Source of the DNA: CAZFPA01 sp964520975 | Lineage (GTDB): Bacteria; Bacillota; Negativicutes; Selenomonadales; Selenomonadaceae | DNA length: 8,933 nucleotides | Assembly (NCBI GenBank): GCA_964520975.1 | Contig: CAZFPA010000069.1 | Span: 1-8,933, forward strand | Direction of reading: 5' to 3' | The notes under the pieces: generated by a model | What the model saw: only the letters and a program-made list of their open reading frames with translations | Told to the model about the DNA's origin: nothing | Database searches by the model: none | Shown here: piece by piece, positions 1 through 6,371 of the stretch | Layout of the letters: every line of letters begins with the position of its first letter | How positions within the stretch are numbered: position 1 is the stretch's first letter | Translations under genes and position numbers: made by a program

Positions 1-2
1 CG

Positions 3-286
3 TTGATGCGCGAAACAAGTTCAGGTGTAATCATGGAATACGTATTCACTCCTAGAAATGTGATGTTTCTTATATTATATAAGATGGGGATTGAAAAAGA
101 CAGAGGAGAATTGAAATTAGTTGCAGAAATTATGTAGAAAAAGCAGAAGATGGAGGAGATTTTCTTTGGGCGGGCTATTGGTTTTTAGGAGAATCATGTT
201 ATAATGAATATGCTAATTTGTGTTTATGTATTGGTTTGATGTTTACACAACAGGCTAAAAAACAATTGAACGGGGAGAATATGTAA
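3..286 (+). pseudogene. Broken 3' end of an unrecognised gene
   Basis: Two protein-like reading frames lie end to end. The frame from position 3 to the TAG at 135-137 is open at the window edge and ends GELKLVAEIM. A second frame, open from about 95 to the TAA at 284-286, becomes protein-like just where the first stops (YVEKAEDGGDFLWAGYW) and has no plausible start of its own. Joining them near 130 with a one-base shift gives one continuous C-terminus, so a frameshifted gene tail is the simplest reading. I do not recognise the family. The stretch is visibly richer in A+T than everything downstream, which suggests accessory or transferred DNA. Its final TAA directly abuts the ATG of the ACT gene. 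A sequencing error, or two separate small frames, cannot be excluded. Confidence 0.4.
178..205 (+). promoter_or_regulatory. Likely promoter of the ACT/UPF0210 operon
   Basis: TTGGTT at 178-183 and a perfect TATAAT at 200-205 are 16 bp apart, and TGT at 197-199 forms an extended -10. The start point would be near 212, giving a leader of about 75 nt before the ATG at 287. The site lies inside the broken upstream reading frame, which is what one expects if that frame is no longer functional. The -35 is a partial match. Confidence 0.5.
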
Positions 287-556
287 ATGAAACTTGTGGT
301 TACGATTGTCGGCAAAGACCGTGTGGGTATCATTGCTATGGTTAGCAATATTTTAGCGGAAAACAATGTGAATATCCTGAACATTAACCAGAATATCATG
401 GACGGTTTTTTCAATATGGTCATGGTTGCAGAAATGGGCGACAGCAAGATCAAATTGGCTGAGCTGCAAAAGCTTTTGCATGAAAAGGGCGAGGAAATCA
501 ACCTGGATATCAAGGCGCAGCACCAGGAAATCTTTAACGTCATGCATAAAATTTGA
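287..556 (+). CDS. ACT domain-containing protein (UPF0237 family)
   Basis: This 89-residue protein is one ACT domain plus a short tail. It opens with the beta strand MKLVVTIVGKDRVGI, and the GKDRVGIIA turn is typical of the ligand-binding loop of free-standing ACT proteins such as the GcvR-like UPF0237 group. ACT domains bind small ligands, usually amino acids, and act by dimerising. The ligand here is unknown. GGGGAG at about 272-276 is the probable ribosome binding site, and the ATG directly follows the stop of the upstream remnant. The stop lies 21 nt before the start of the UPF0210 gene; this two-gene order is conserved in many Firmicutes, including streptococci. The ACT protein may therefore sense a ligand on behalf of its neighbour, but no mechanism is established. 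Family assignment is firm, function open. Confidence 0.93.
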   Translation: MKLVVTIVGKDRVGIIAMVSNILAENNVNILNINQNIMDGFFNMVMVAEMGDSKIKLAELQKLLHEKGEEINLDIKAQHQEIFNVMHKI

Positions 557-577
557 CAGCAGCGGAGGTTTTTTTCA

Positions 578-1939
578 GTGATAACAATCGATGATATATT
601 AGAAACAAACCGGATGATAACGGAGAACAAGCTCGATGTGCGGACAATCACCATGGGCATATCCCTCCGTGATTGTGCACATCCGAATATTACGCAGTTC
701 TGCCAGAATGTCTACGACAAGATCACGCGCTCAGCCGAGTTCCTGGTCAAAACGGGCGAGGACATTGAGGCTGAATACGGTATTCCTATCATCCATAAAC
801 GCGTATCGGTCACGCCGATTGCGATTGCGGCTGAGGCCTGCAAGACGGACACCTATGTGCCGGTAGCTGAGGCCATGGACCGGGCTGCCCGGGAGATCGG
901 CATCAATTTCATTGGCGGCTTCTCTGCACTTGTTGAAAAGGGCTATACGGCTGGCGATCATACGCTGATCAATTCCATTCCGCAGGCACTGGCGACGACG
1001 GAGCTCGTCTGCTCTTCGGTCAATCTTGGCTCGACCAAGGCCGGTATCAATATGGATTGCGTGCGGGAGATGGGCGAGGTCATCAAGCGCACGGCGGAGC
1101 TGACCCGGGATCGGGAGGCTATTGGCTGTGCGAAGCTCGTGGTGTTTTCGAATGCGCCGGGCGACAATCCGTTCATGGCGGGAGCCTTCCATGGCGTGAG
1201 CGAGGCTGAGAAGGTCGTGAGTGTCGGCGTCAGCGGGCCGGGGGTTGTGAAGCATGCCCTTGAGGATCTCAAGGGAGCGGATTTCACCGAAGTGGCGGAA
1301 ACTATCAAGAAGACGGCCTTCAAGATCACGAGAGTAGGGCAGCTGGTGGCCCGCGAGGCTTCGAAGCGCCTGGGCGTGCCGTTTGGTATCATCGATCTTT
1401 CGCTGGCACCGACGCCGGCGGTCGGCGACAGCGTGGCGCATATCCTGGAGGAAATGGGGCTGGAGAGCTGTGGAGCACCGGGGACGACGGCAGCGCTGGC
1501 GTTGCTGAATGACGCGGTAAAGAAGGGCGGTCTTATGGCCTCTTCACATGTAGGCGGTCTGAGCGGGGCGTTCATTCCCGTCAGCGAGGATGCCGGCATG
1601 ATCAATGCCGTAGCCCGTGGCAGCCTTTCGATTGAAAAGCTTGAGGCCATGACCTGTGTATGCTCCGTTGGTCTGGATATGATTGCCATTGCCGGGGATA
1701 CATCGGCTTCGACGATTTCTGGCATCATTGCGGATGAGGCGGCTATCGGTATGATTAACAACAAGACGACAGCAGTGCGTGTGATTCCGGTACCGGGCAA
1801 GAAGGTCGGCGACAGCGTGGAGTTTGGCGGTCTGCTGGGGTATTGCCCGATTGTTCCGGTCAAGAACGAATACAGTTCAGCGGCGTTTATTGCCCGTGGC
1901 GGCCGTATTCCGGCACCAATCCGGAGCCTGACAAACTGA
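578..1939 (+). CDS. PFL family protein (UPF0210 / DUF711)
   Basis: The 453-residue product matches the usual length of the UPF0210 family, called PFL-like because its fold resembles pyruvate formate-lyase. Recognisable stretches are TITMGISLRDCAHPN near the N-terminus, MAGAFHGVSEAEKVVSVGVSG in the middle and RGGRIPAPIRSL at the C-terminus, the last being a family hallmark. No enzymatic activity is firmly established for the family, and the resemblance to pyruvate formate-lyase does not by itself imply glycyl-radical chemistry. Translation starts at GTG 578, supported by CGGAGG at 563-568 nine bases upstream. An ATG six codons or more further in would lose conserved sequence. The gene forms a probable operon with the ACT gene upstream and ends at a hairpin terminator. 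Confidence 0.94.
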   Translation: MITIDDILETNRMITENKLDVRTITMGISLRDCAHPNITQFCQNVYDKITRSAEFLVKTGEDIEAEYGIPIIHKRVSVTPIAIAAEACKTDTYVPVAEAMDRAAREIGINFIGGFSALVEKGYTAGDHTLINSIPQALATTELVCSSVNLGSTKAGINMDCVREMGEVIKRTAELTRDREAIGCAKLVVFSNAPGDNPFMAGAFHGVSEAEKVVSVGVSGPGVVKHALEDLKGADFTEVAETIKKTAFKITRVGQLVAREASKRLGVPFGIIDLSLAPTPAVGDSVAHILEEMGLESCGAPGTTAALALLNDAVKKGGLMASSHVGGLSGAFIPVSEDAGMINAVARGSLSIEKLEAMTCVCSVGLDMIAIAGDTSASTISGIIADEAAIGMINNKTTAVRVIPVPGKKVGDSVEFGGLLGYCPIVPVKNEYSSAAFIARGGRIPAPIRSLTN

Positions 1940-1953
1940 TTGTATAGAAAACA

Positions 1954-1979
1954 GAGGAGCCGCTTGCGGCTCCTTCTTT
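1954..1979 (+). terminator. Intrinsic terminator after the UPF0210 gene
   Basis: GGAGCCG at 1956-1962 pairs perfectly with CGGCTCC at 1967-1973 around the loop CTTG, extendable by an A-T and a G-T pair, followed by the T-rich TTCTTTG. The tail is short and interrupted, so some read-through into nth is likely. I see no convincing separate promoter between this hairpin and nth. Confidence 0.75.
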
Positions 1980-1994
1980 GTACGAGGTGATATG

Positions 1995-2630
1995 ATGCGG
2001 ATTACGAAAAAGATAAAGGAACAGATGATTGCGATTCTCGAAGAGGTCTATCGGGACACGAAGCCGGCGCTTATTTTTCGCAATCCCTTTGAACTGCTCA
2101 TTGCGGTGATTTTATCGGCGCAGTGTACGGATAAACGGGTCAATGTGACGACAGCGCGGCTGTTCCAAAAGGCTGCTACACCGGCAGCCATTGCGGCTAT
2201 GGGCTTGCCGGCACTGGAGGAGGAAATCCGCGACTGTGGGCTCTTCCGTAATAAAGCCAAAAATATCATGGCGGCCTGCATGATTCTCGAACGTGACTTT
2301 GCCGGAGAGGTCCCTGAGGATTTTGATACATTGCTGCAGCTGCCAGGCGTGGGCCGTAAGACCGCTAACGTAGTGACGAGCATTGCGTTCAATCGGCCGG
2401 CGATCGCTGTTGATACGCATGTATTCCGGGTTGCGAACCGTCTGAAGCTGGCGGTGGGAGAAACGCCGCTGGAGGTTGAGCTGGGACTGCAGAAGGCCAT
2501 ACCAAAGGAAAAATGGTCGGCGGCACATCATTGGCTCATCTGGCATGGCCGGCGGGTCTGCAAGTCACGGGCTCCCCGTTGTGAGGAATGTCCGCTTCAG
2601 GATCTCTGTCCGAGCAAGGGCAAAGAATAA
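1995..2630 (+). CDS. nth: Endonuclease III (DNA glycosylase/AP lyase)
   Basis: Nth removes oxidised pyrimidines from DNA and cleaves the resulting abasic site, starting base excision repair. The helix-hairpin-helix reads LPGVGRKTANVV and carries the catalytic lysine (K123 counting from the ATG at 1992). The catalytic aspartate is D141 in AVDTHVFRVANRL. The C-terminus has the [4Fe-4S] ligand pattern C-X6-C-X2-C-X5-C (C190, C197, C200, C206). Length and domain order are normal and all key residues are present. Two ATGs are adjacent at 1992 and 1995. The GAGG of the ribosome binding site ends at 1987, only four bases before the first ATG but seven before the second, so the second is preferred. 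The gene lies just past a weak terminator and may be expressed partly by read-through. Confidence 0.96.
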   Translation: MRITKKIKEQMIAILEEVYRDTKPALIFRNPFELLIAVILSAQCTDKRVNVTTARLFQKAATPAAIAAMGLPALEEEIRDCGLFRNKAKNIMAACMILERDFAGEVPEDFDTLLQLPGVGRKTANVVTSIAFNRPAIAVDTHVFRVANRLKLAVGETPLEVELGLQKAIPKEKWSAAHHWLIWHGRRVCKSRAPRCEECPLQDLCPSKGKE

Positions 2631-2633
2631 AGC

Positions 2634-2663
2634 TTGCATAAAAATGTAGTGTTGGTGTATAAT
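2634..2663 (+). promoter_or_regulatory. Sigma-A-type promoter for the acetyltransferase gene
   Basis: TTGCAT at 2634-2639 and a perfect TATAAT at 2658-2663 are separated by 18 bp, four bases after the nth stop codon. The start point would be near 2670, so the leader is only about 14 nt and consists almost entirely of the ribosome binding site GAGGTGAG (2673-2680). Confidence 0.75.
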
Positions 2664-2683
2664 TATGCCAAAGAGGTGAGAGC

Positions 2684-3136
2684 ATGATTTATAGGAAACC
2701 GACATTTTCGGATATTGAAGCGATTTACGATCTGGTGAATCATTATGCCAACGATGGTATCATGCTGGCCAGATCGCGCAATACACTGTATGAAACGCTG
2801 CGGGATATGATCGTAGCGGAAGAGGATGGAAAGATCGTCGGCGTCGGCGGTCTGCATATTATTTGGGATGAACTGGCAGAAGTCCGCTCAATGGCCGTCT
2901 CGCCGGCCGTCGTGCGGCAGGGAATCGGTGCTGAGATCGTCCGCCGTCTGCTCGAAGAGGGGCGGGTCCTTGGTGTGCAGCAGTTCTTCACCCTGACCTA
3001 CAAGCCGGATTTTTTCAAGTCGCTGGGCTTTCAGGAGATTACGAAGGATGAGCTGCCGCATAAGGTTTGGAAGGATTGCATTGAATGCCCGAAATTCCCA
3101 AATTGTGATGAGGTGGCCTTGCTGCTCAAGGCATGA
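2684..3136 (+). CDS. GNAT acetyltransferase, short N-acetylglutamate synthase-like
   Basis: This is a single GNAT domain of 150 residues. The acetyl-CoA pyrophosphate loop is RQGIGA at residues 78-83, after the strand ELAEVRSMAVSP. The N-terminal DIEAIYDLVNHYANDGIMLARS and the C-terminal HKVWKDCIECPKFPNCDEVAL resemble the single-domain N-acetylglutamate synthases that stand in for classical ArgA in some bacteria and make N-acetylglutamate for arginine synthesis. The tail has three cysteines spaced C-X2-C-X5-C (C132, C135, C141), a recurrent feature of this subfamily and possibly a metal or redox site. No arginine gene lies nearby, so the substrate rests on similarity alone and another amino-acid N-acetyltransferase is possible. 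The gene is monocistronic: own promoter upstream, terminator downstream. Confidence 0.88.
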   Translation: MIYRKPTFSDIEAIYDLVNHYANDGIMLARSRNTLYETLRDMIVAEEDGKIVGVGGLHIIWDELAEVRSMAVSPAVVRQGIGAEIVRRLLEEGRVLGVQQFFTLTYKPDFFKSLGFQEITKDELPHKVWKDCIECPKFPNCDEVALLLKA

Positions 3137-3141
3137 ACGGA

Positions 3142-3170
3142 AAAGAGGCGCCTGGCGTCTCTTTTTTTGT
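3142..3170 (+). terminator. Intrinsic terminator after the acetyltransferase gene
   Basis: AGAGGCGC at 3144-3151 pairs with GCGTCTCT at 3155-3162 (one G-T pair) around the loop CTG, extended by A-T pairs at the base and followed by an uninterrupted T run to 3168. It begins six bases after the stop codon. Confidence 0.92.
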
Positions 3171-3199
3171 TTGCAGTGCGGCGGGGACTGCGGTATAAT
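3171..3199 (+). promoter_or_regulatory. Sigma-A-type promoter for the Fic gene
   Basis: TTGCAG at 3171-3176 and a perfect TATAAT at 3194-3199 are 17 bp apart, directly after the preceding terminator. The predicted start point is near 3206, giving a leader of about 40 nt with AAGGACAGG (3231-3239) as the ribosome binding site. Confidence 0.75.
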
Positions 3200-3246
3200 C
3201 GTATGGAATGAATTTTTCAATTATTTCGTAAAGGACAGGTCTTATT

Positions 3247-3978
3247 ATGCGGAAAATCAAGGAAGAAATCGATGCTTTGCAGGCTGAGATACGGGCCCAT
3301 CGAAACTTATCGGGGACGGAGCAGCTGCAGCTCGAACAATATTATCTCGTGGGGCTGACCTATGCGTCGAATGCGCTGTCCGGCAGTGCATTGACACTGG
3401 CAGAAACGCAGCGTCTGCTGGAGGATGAGCTTACACCGGCCGGCAAGCCGGTCAAGGATACTCTGGCAGCGCTGGGGCATCGTGATGCCTGTAAGTACAT
3501 GTTTTCTCTTGCGGGGGAAGATATGGTTACGGAGGAGCAGGTCCGGGCCATTCATCACCGGCTGGTCCGTCTTACGAGCCCGGAGACGGCAGGCTGCTAT
3601 CGGCAGCAGAAGATCTTTATCAGCGGCTCGGTGTATCCGGCGGCTGCACCCGAAAAGATACCGGCACTCATGGCGAATCTGCTGCGTCATTTGCAGCGGG
3701 AACGGGCAGAGATGCATCCGGTGACCTTTGCGGCCAAGCTGCACAAGAAGTTTATGTATATCCATCCGTTCAGCAGCGGCAATGCGCGTACCGCCCGGCT
3801 GCTGATGAACCTTTCTTTGCTGCAGGCGGGATTTCCGCCGCTGGTGCTGCCGCCGTCCTGCCGGGCCGAATATATGGCCAAGCTGGAAAAGGCGCATAAG
3901 ACGCCGTACGTTTTTGCGGAATTCATCGCGGGGCAGGTACTGCGGGCACAGCAGGATTATCTGCGTCTGCTGAAATAA
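3247..3978 (+). CDS. Fic-fold protein with altered active-site and inhibitory motifs
   Basis: Fic proteins usually transfer AMP, or another phosphate-containing group, to a hydroxyl on a target protein. The 243-residue product has the family layout: an N-terminal helical part, a flap segment (FISGSVYPAAAPEKIPALM, 124-142) and the core motif HPFSSGNARTAR at 173-184. The canonical core is HPFx(D/E)GNGRxxR. Here the metal-binding acidic residue is Ser177 and the next variable glycine is Ala180, while H173, N179, R181 and R184 remain. The N-terminal SNALSG (41-46) aligns with the inhibitory motif (S/T)xxxE(G/N), but its glutamate is Ser45. Both the acid for catalysis and the one that blocks ATP are thus missing. 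The frame is intact, with its own promoter and no adjacent antitoxin. Fold is firm; AMP-transfer activity is doubtful. Confidence 0.9.
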   Translation: MRKIKEEIDALQAEIRAHRNLSGTEQLQLEQYYLVGLTYASNALSGSALTLAETQRLLEDELTPAGKPVKDTLAALGHRDACKYMFSLAGEDMVTEEQVRAIHHRLVRLTSPETAGCYRQQKIFISGSVYPAAAPEKIPALMANLLRHLQRERAEMHPVTFAAKLHKKFMYIHPFSSGNARTARLLMNLSLLQAGFPPLVLPPSCRAEYMAKLEKAHKTPYVFAEFIAGQVLRAQQDYLRLLK

Positions 3979-4003
3979 AAGTAATAAAAATTTACTACAG
4001 AGG

Positions 4004-4032
4004 TTGACAAAAAACAGTCAAAATGCTATAGT
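4004..4032 (+). promoter_or_regulatory. Strong sigma-A promoter of the aroF-tyrA operon
   Basis: A perfect TTGACA at 4004-4009 and TATAGT at 4027-4032 are 17 bp apart, with TGC at 4024-4026 giving an extended -10. The start point would be near 4039, just before the T-box leader. This is the closest match to consensus in the window and fits a gene set controlled mainly after initiation. Confidence 0.88.
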
Positions 4033-4038
4033 AACACT

Positions 4039-4296
4039 CAACAGGAATAAATGCGAAGATCGGGAGAAGTAAATGGTCCAGTCTTTCAGAGAGCTGCGGG
4101 GAGGTGCGACGCAGCAGAGGAAGCCATTGAAATACACTCGTGAGCAGCAGGCTGAATAAGAGTAGGCCGTGCCGGATTGCCACCGTTATCAGAGGCTAGA
4201 GTATGTTAGTACTCGAAAAGAGTGGCTTGCTTTCAGCAAGCAGGGTGGTACCACGGGCTATTAGCTCGTCCCTGTAGAGGGGGCGGGCTTTTTTTG
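4039..4296 (+). promoter_or_regulatory. T-box leader, tyrosine-specific, controlling aroF-tyrA
   Basis: The leader reads uncharged tRNA and decides between termination and read-through. In Stem I, CGGG (4061-4064) pairs with CTCG (4137-4140) and AATGG (4072-4076) with CCATT (4124-4128). They enclose the specifier loop, with AGAAGTA on one side and GAAATACA on the other. The codon TAC (4133-4135), followed by one purine before the lower stem, specifies Tyr. The Stem I apex has the conserved GAGAGCTG and GGAGGTGCGAC elements. Stem III is GCTTGC/GCAAGC (4225-4241). The T-box AGGGTGGTACCACG is at 4242-4255; its TGGT pairs with an ACCA tRNA end, which suits the A discriminator of tRNA-Tyr. The antiterminator pairs 4242-4245 with 4270-4273 and 4254-4259 with 4263-4268. 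Confidence 0.97.
4263..4295 (+). terminator. T-box regulated terminator
   Basis: AGCTCGTCCCT (4263-4273) pairs over 11 positions, including G-T pairs, with GGGGGCGGGCT (4279-4289), and the stem runs into a T tract to 4295. Its 5' arm is the same sequence the T-box needs for the antiterminator, so the two structures exclude each other. Confidence 0.95.
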
Positions 4297-4338
4297 TACC
4301 TGTTTTTAAAAATTTGCATTTGAGAGGGAGAATGAACT

Positions 4339-5349
4339 ATGATTATAGTAATGAATCCAACATCAACTCCGGAGAATTTAGAGAAGGTACAGCAGAAAAT
4401 CGTGAGCATGGGGCTGTCTTACCATCTGTCCAAGGGAGAATCGCGCACCATCGTGGGTGTTATCGGCGATAAAAAGGTGATTGCGGATTTGCAAATGAAT
4501 TCGTTTGAGGGTGTGGAAAAAACAGTGAGAATAACGGAAAAATACAAGCTGGTGAGCCGGGAGTTCAAGCCGGACAACACCATTGTAGACGTAGGCGGTG
4601 TGAAGATCGGCGGAACGGTCCCGGTCGTCATGGCGGGCCCTTGCGCGGTGGAGAGTATGGAACAGCTGCTGGAGGCTGCCCGTGTGGTAAAGGCTGGTGG
4701 TGCGCAGTTCCTGCGTGGCGGTGCGTTCAAGCCGCGGACCTCTCCCTATGATTTCCAGGGGCTGGCGGAAGAAGGACTGCAGATGCTGCGCAAGGCCGGT
4801 GATGAGACGGGCCTCAAGGTGGTTACGGAGATTGTGGATGTGAATGCGGTTGACCTCATCTGCAAGTATGCGGATGTTTTACAGGTAGGGGCACGGAATA
4901 TGCAGAATTTCCAGCTGCTCAAGGCCGTGGGCAAGGCAAAGAAGCCGGTACTGTTAAAGCGTGGTCTTTCCGCAACGATTACGGAATGGCTCAATGCGGC
5001 GGAGTACATCATGAGTGAGGGCAATGACGATGTCATTTTCTGTGAGCGCGGTATCCGGACCTATGAGACCTTCACGAGAAATACACTGGATCTCAGTGCG
5101 GTTGCGGCTATCAAGGAGCTCTCACATCTTCCGGTCATCGTAGATCCAAGCCATGGAACCGGGCGCTGGCAGATGGTACGGCCGATGGCCCGGGCCGCGA
5201 TTGCAGCCGGGGCAGATGGCCTCATGATCGAGGTGCATCCGCATCCGGAAATGGCGCTGTCCGATGGTGATCAGTCGCTGACGCCGGAGAATTTCCGCGA
5301 GCTCATGGATGAGGTCCATCGCATCGCGGCTGTCATGGGGAGAGCGTAA
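4339..5349 (+). CDS. aroF: 3-deoxy-7-phosphoheptulonate synthase (DAHP synthase, type I-beta)
   Basis: The enzyme condenses phosphoenolpyruvate with erythrose 4-phosphate, the first step of the shikimate pathway. The 336-residue protein has an N-terminal ferredoxin-like regulatory domain (about 1-70) and a TIM barrel (about 80-336), the arrangement of the Thermotoga maritima enzyme. The four metal ligands are present: C102 (AGPCAVES), H272 (DPSHGTGRW), E298 (MIEVHPHPE) and D309 (ALSDGDQSL). Substrate-binding KPRTSPYDFQG and LKRGLSATITEW are intact. In this subtype the N-terminal domain mediates feedback inhibition by tyrosine or phenylalanine; which one applies here cannot be read from sequence. 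A ribosome binding site (GAGAGGGAG, 4322-4330) precedes the ATG. It is the first gene after the Tyr T-box. Confidence 0.97.
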   Translation: MIIVMNPTSTPENLEKVQQKIVSMGLSYHLSKGESRTIVGVIGDKKVIADLQMNSFEGVEKTVRITEKYKLVSREFKPDNTIVDVGGVKIGGTVPVVMAGPCAVESMEQLLEAARVVKAGGAQFLRGGAFKPRTSPYDFQGLAEEGLQMLRKAGDETGLKVVTEIVDVNAVDLICKYADVLQVGARNMQNFQLLKAVGKAKKPVLLKRGLSATITEWLNAAEYIMSEGNDDVIFCERGIRTYETFTRNTLDLSAVAAIKELSHLPVIVDPSHGTGRWQMVRPMARAAIAAGADGLMIEVHPHPEMALSDGDQSLTPENFRELMDEVHRIAAVMGRA

Positions 5350-6237
5350 ATGGCAAAACTGCAACTGGCAATCATTGGCGTAGGCCTGATCGGCGGTTCC
5401 CTTGGGCTTTGCCTCAAGGACCGCCTGGGGGACGATATATACATTACGGGCCTGTCCCGTACGGAAAGCTCGATGAGCGCAGCACTGCTGCGCGGCGCGG
5501 TGGACATGGCCTCGGCCGATCTGGAGGCGGTCGTCAGCGATGCGGATATCATTTTTCTGAGTCCGCCTGTGCTGCAGATCGTTCCGATGGTTGAGCGCAT
5601 GCTGCCTTATCTGAAGAAGGGAGCAATCCTCACGGATGCCGGCAGTACCAAGCAATATGTCTGGGAGCATCTGAAGAAAATCCTGCCGCCGGATATTTAC
5701 TACGTGTCGGGGCATCCGATGACCGGCAAGGAAAAAAGCGGTGTGCAGGCTGCTGATAAGGATCTCTTTGTAAACAAATGCTATGTGATCGTCGAGGATA
5801 CGGGGGCGCCGCCCGAGGTACTGGAGCGGGTGGTTTCCCTGCTGCGACTCACGGGAGCAAATCTCACCACGCTGGATATCGCGAAGCATGATCGCTGTGC
5901 CTCGGTCATCAGCCATGTGCCGCATGTGGCGGCAGCGGCACTGGTCACTTTGCTGAACCGCAGCCAGGGGGATATGGATTCCTGCCTGAAACTGGCTGGC
6001 GGCGGTTTTAAAGATACAACCCGTATTGCTTCTTCAAACTCGGATATGTGGGCGGATATCTGCATGACGAACCCGGAGGCCATCACTGGTCATCTGCGGG
6101 CTCTTCAGGGAATCCTTGGCGAGGTGATTGAAGCAATCGAGCAGGGCGACCGGCCGGGTATCTACAATTATTTTGCCGCGGCGAAGAAACGCCGGGATCA
6201 GATTCTGGATAAGACCGAAAAGATGTTTGAAATCTGA
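5350..6237 (+). CDS. tyrA: Prephenate dehydrogenase
   Basis: TyrA oxidatively decarboxylates prephenate to 4-hydroxyphenylpyruvate, committing chorismate-derived carbon to tyrosine. The NAD(P)-binding fingerprint GVGLIGGS is at residues 10-17. Catalytic-domain motifs include GHPMTGKEKSG (121-131, with H122 the likely catalytic histidine), SHVPH (188-192) and GGGFKDTTRIA (217-227, with R226 a likely substrate ligand). The 295-residue length stops after the dimerisation helices, so the C-terminal ACT domain found in Bacillus subtilis TyrA is absent. The ATG directly follows the aroF stop codon, and its ribosome binding site GGGGAGAG lies inside the last aroF codons, implying tight translational coupling. 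Use of arogenate instead of prephenate cannot be excluded by sequence alone. Confidence 0.95.
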   Translation: MAKLQLAIIGVGLIGGSLGLCLKDRLGDDIYITGLSRTESSMSAALLRGAVDMASADLEAVVSDADIIFLSPPVLQIVPMVERMLPYLKKGAILTDAGSTKQYVWEHLKKILPPDIYYVSGHPMTGKEKSGVQAADKDLFVNKCYVIVEDTGAPPEVLERVVSLLRLTGANLTTLDIAKHDRCASVISHVPHVAAAALVTLLNRSQGDMDSCLKLAGGGFKDTTRIASSNSDMWADICMTNPEAITGHLRALQGILGEVIEAIEQGDRPGIYNYFAAAKKRRDQILDKTEKMFEI

Positions 6238-6282
6238 GGTATCTGTGCCTCCTTGTGATACGAAGATATTCTCTTGAGGGAA

Positions 6283-6331
6283 AACGCTGTTTAGAAGGAT
6301 TTCGCGTTGCGAAATCCTGAGTAATAGCGTT
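6283..6331. repeat. Interrupted 49-nt palindrome overlapping a promoter
   Basis: The inner arm AGGATTTCGC (6296-6305) pairs perfectly with GCGAAATCCT (6309-6318) around GTT. Four unpaired bases flank each side, and an outer arm, 6283-6291 with 6323-6331, adds nine pairs including one G-T. No T tract follows on the + strand and only a weak one on the - strand, so an ordinary intrinsic terminator is unlikely. The 3' edge touches the TATAAT of the next promoter, and the likely -35 lies in the inner hairpin. Confidence 0.7.
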
Positions 6332-6336
6332 ATAAT
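6307..6336 (+). promoter_or_regulatory. Promoter for the UPF0158 gene
   Basis: TTGCGA at 6307-6312 and a perfect TATAAT at 6331-6336 are 18 bp apart. The start point would be near 6343 and the leader about 29 nt. Because the elements overlap the palindrome at 6283-6331, a protein bound there would block polymerase. Confidence 0.65.
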
Positions 6337-6371
6337 AGAGGATATGAGTTCGAAATGGGGTAAACAGCAGA

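Noticed and set aside
958..1863. Long open frame of 301 codons on the - strand
   Set aside because: It lies entirely antisense to the well-supported UPF0210 gene, its translation is compositionally odd (Ser/Pro/Thr/Ala-rich) and no ribosome binding site or promoter supports it.
4211..4241. ACTC/GAGT and GCTTGC/GCAAGC hairpins as an independent small RNA or terminator
   Set aside because: They lie in the linker and Stem III region of the T-box leader and have no T tract of their own.
5122..5925. Open frame of 267 codons on the - strand across the aroF-tyrA junction
   Set aside because: It is antisense to two recognised enzymes and its translation is rich in His/Arg/Gln without a recognisable domain.
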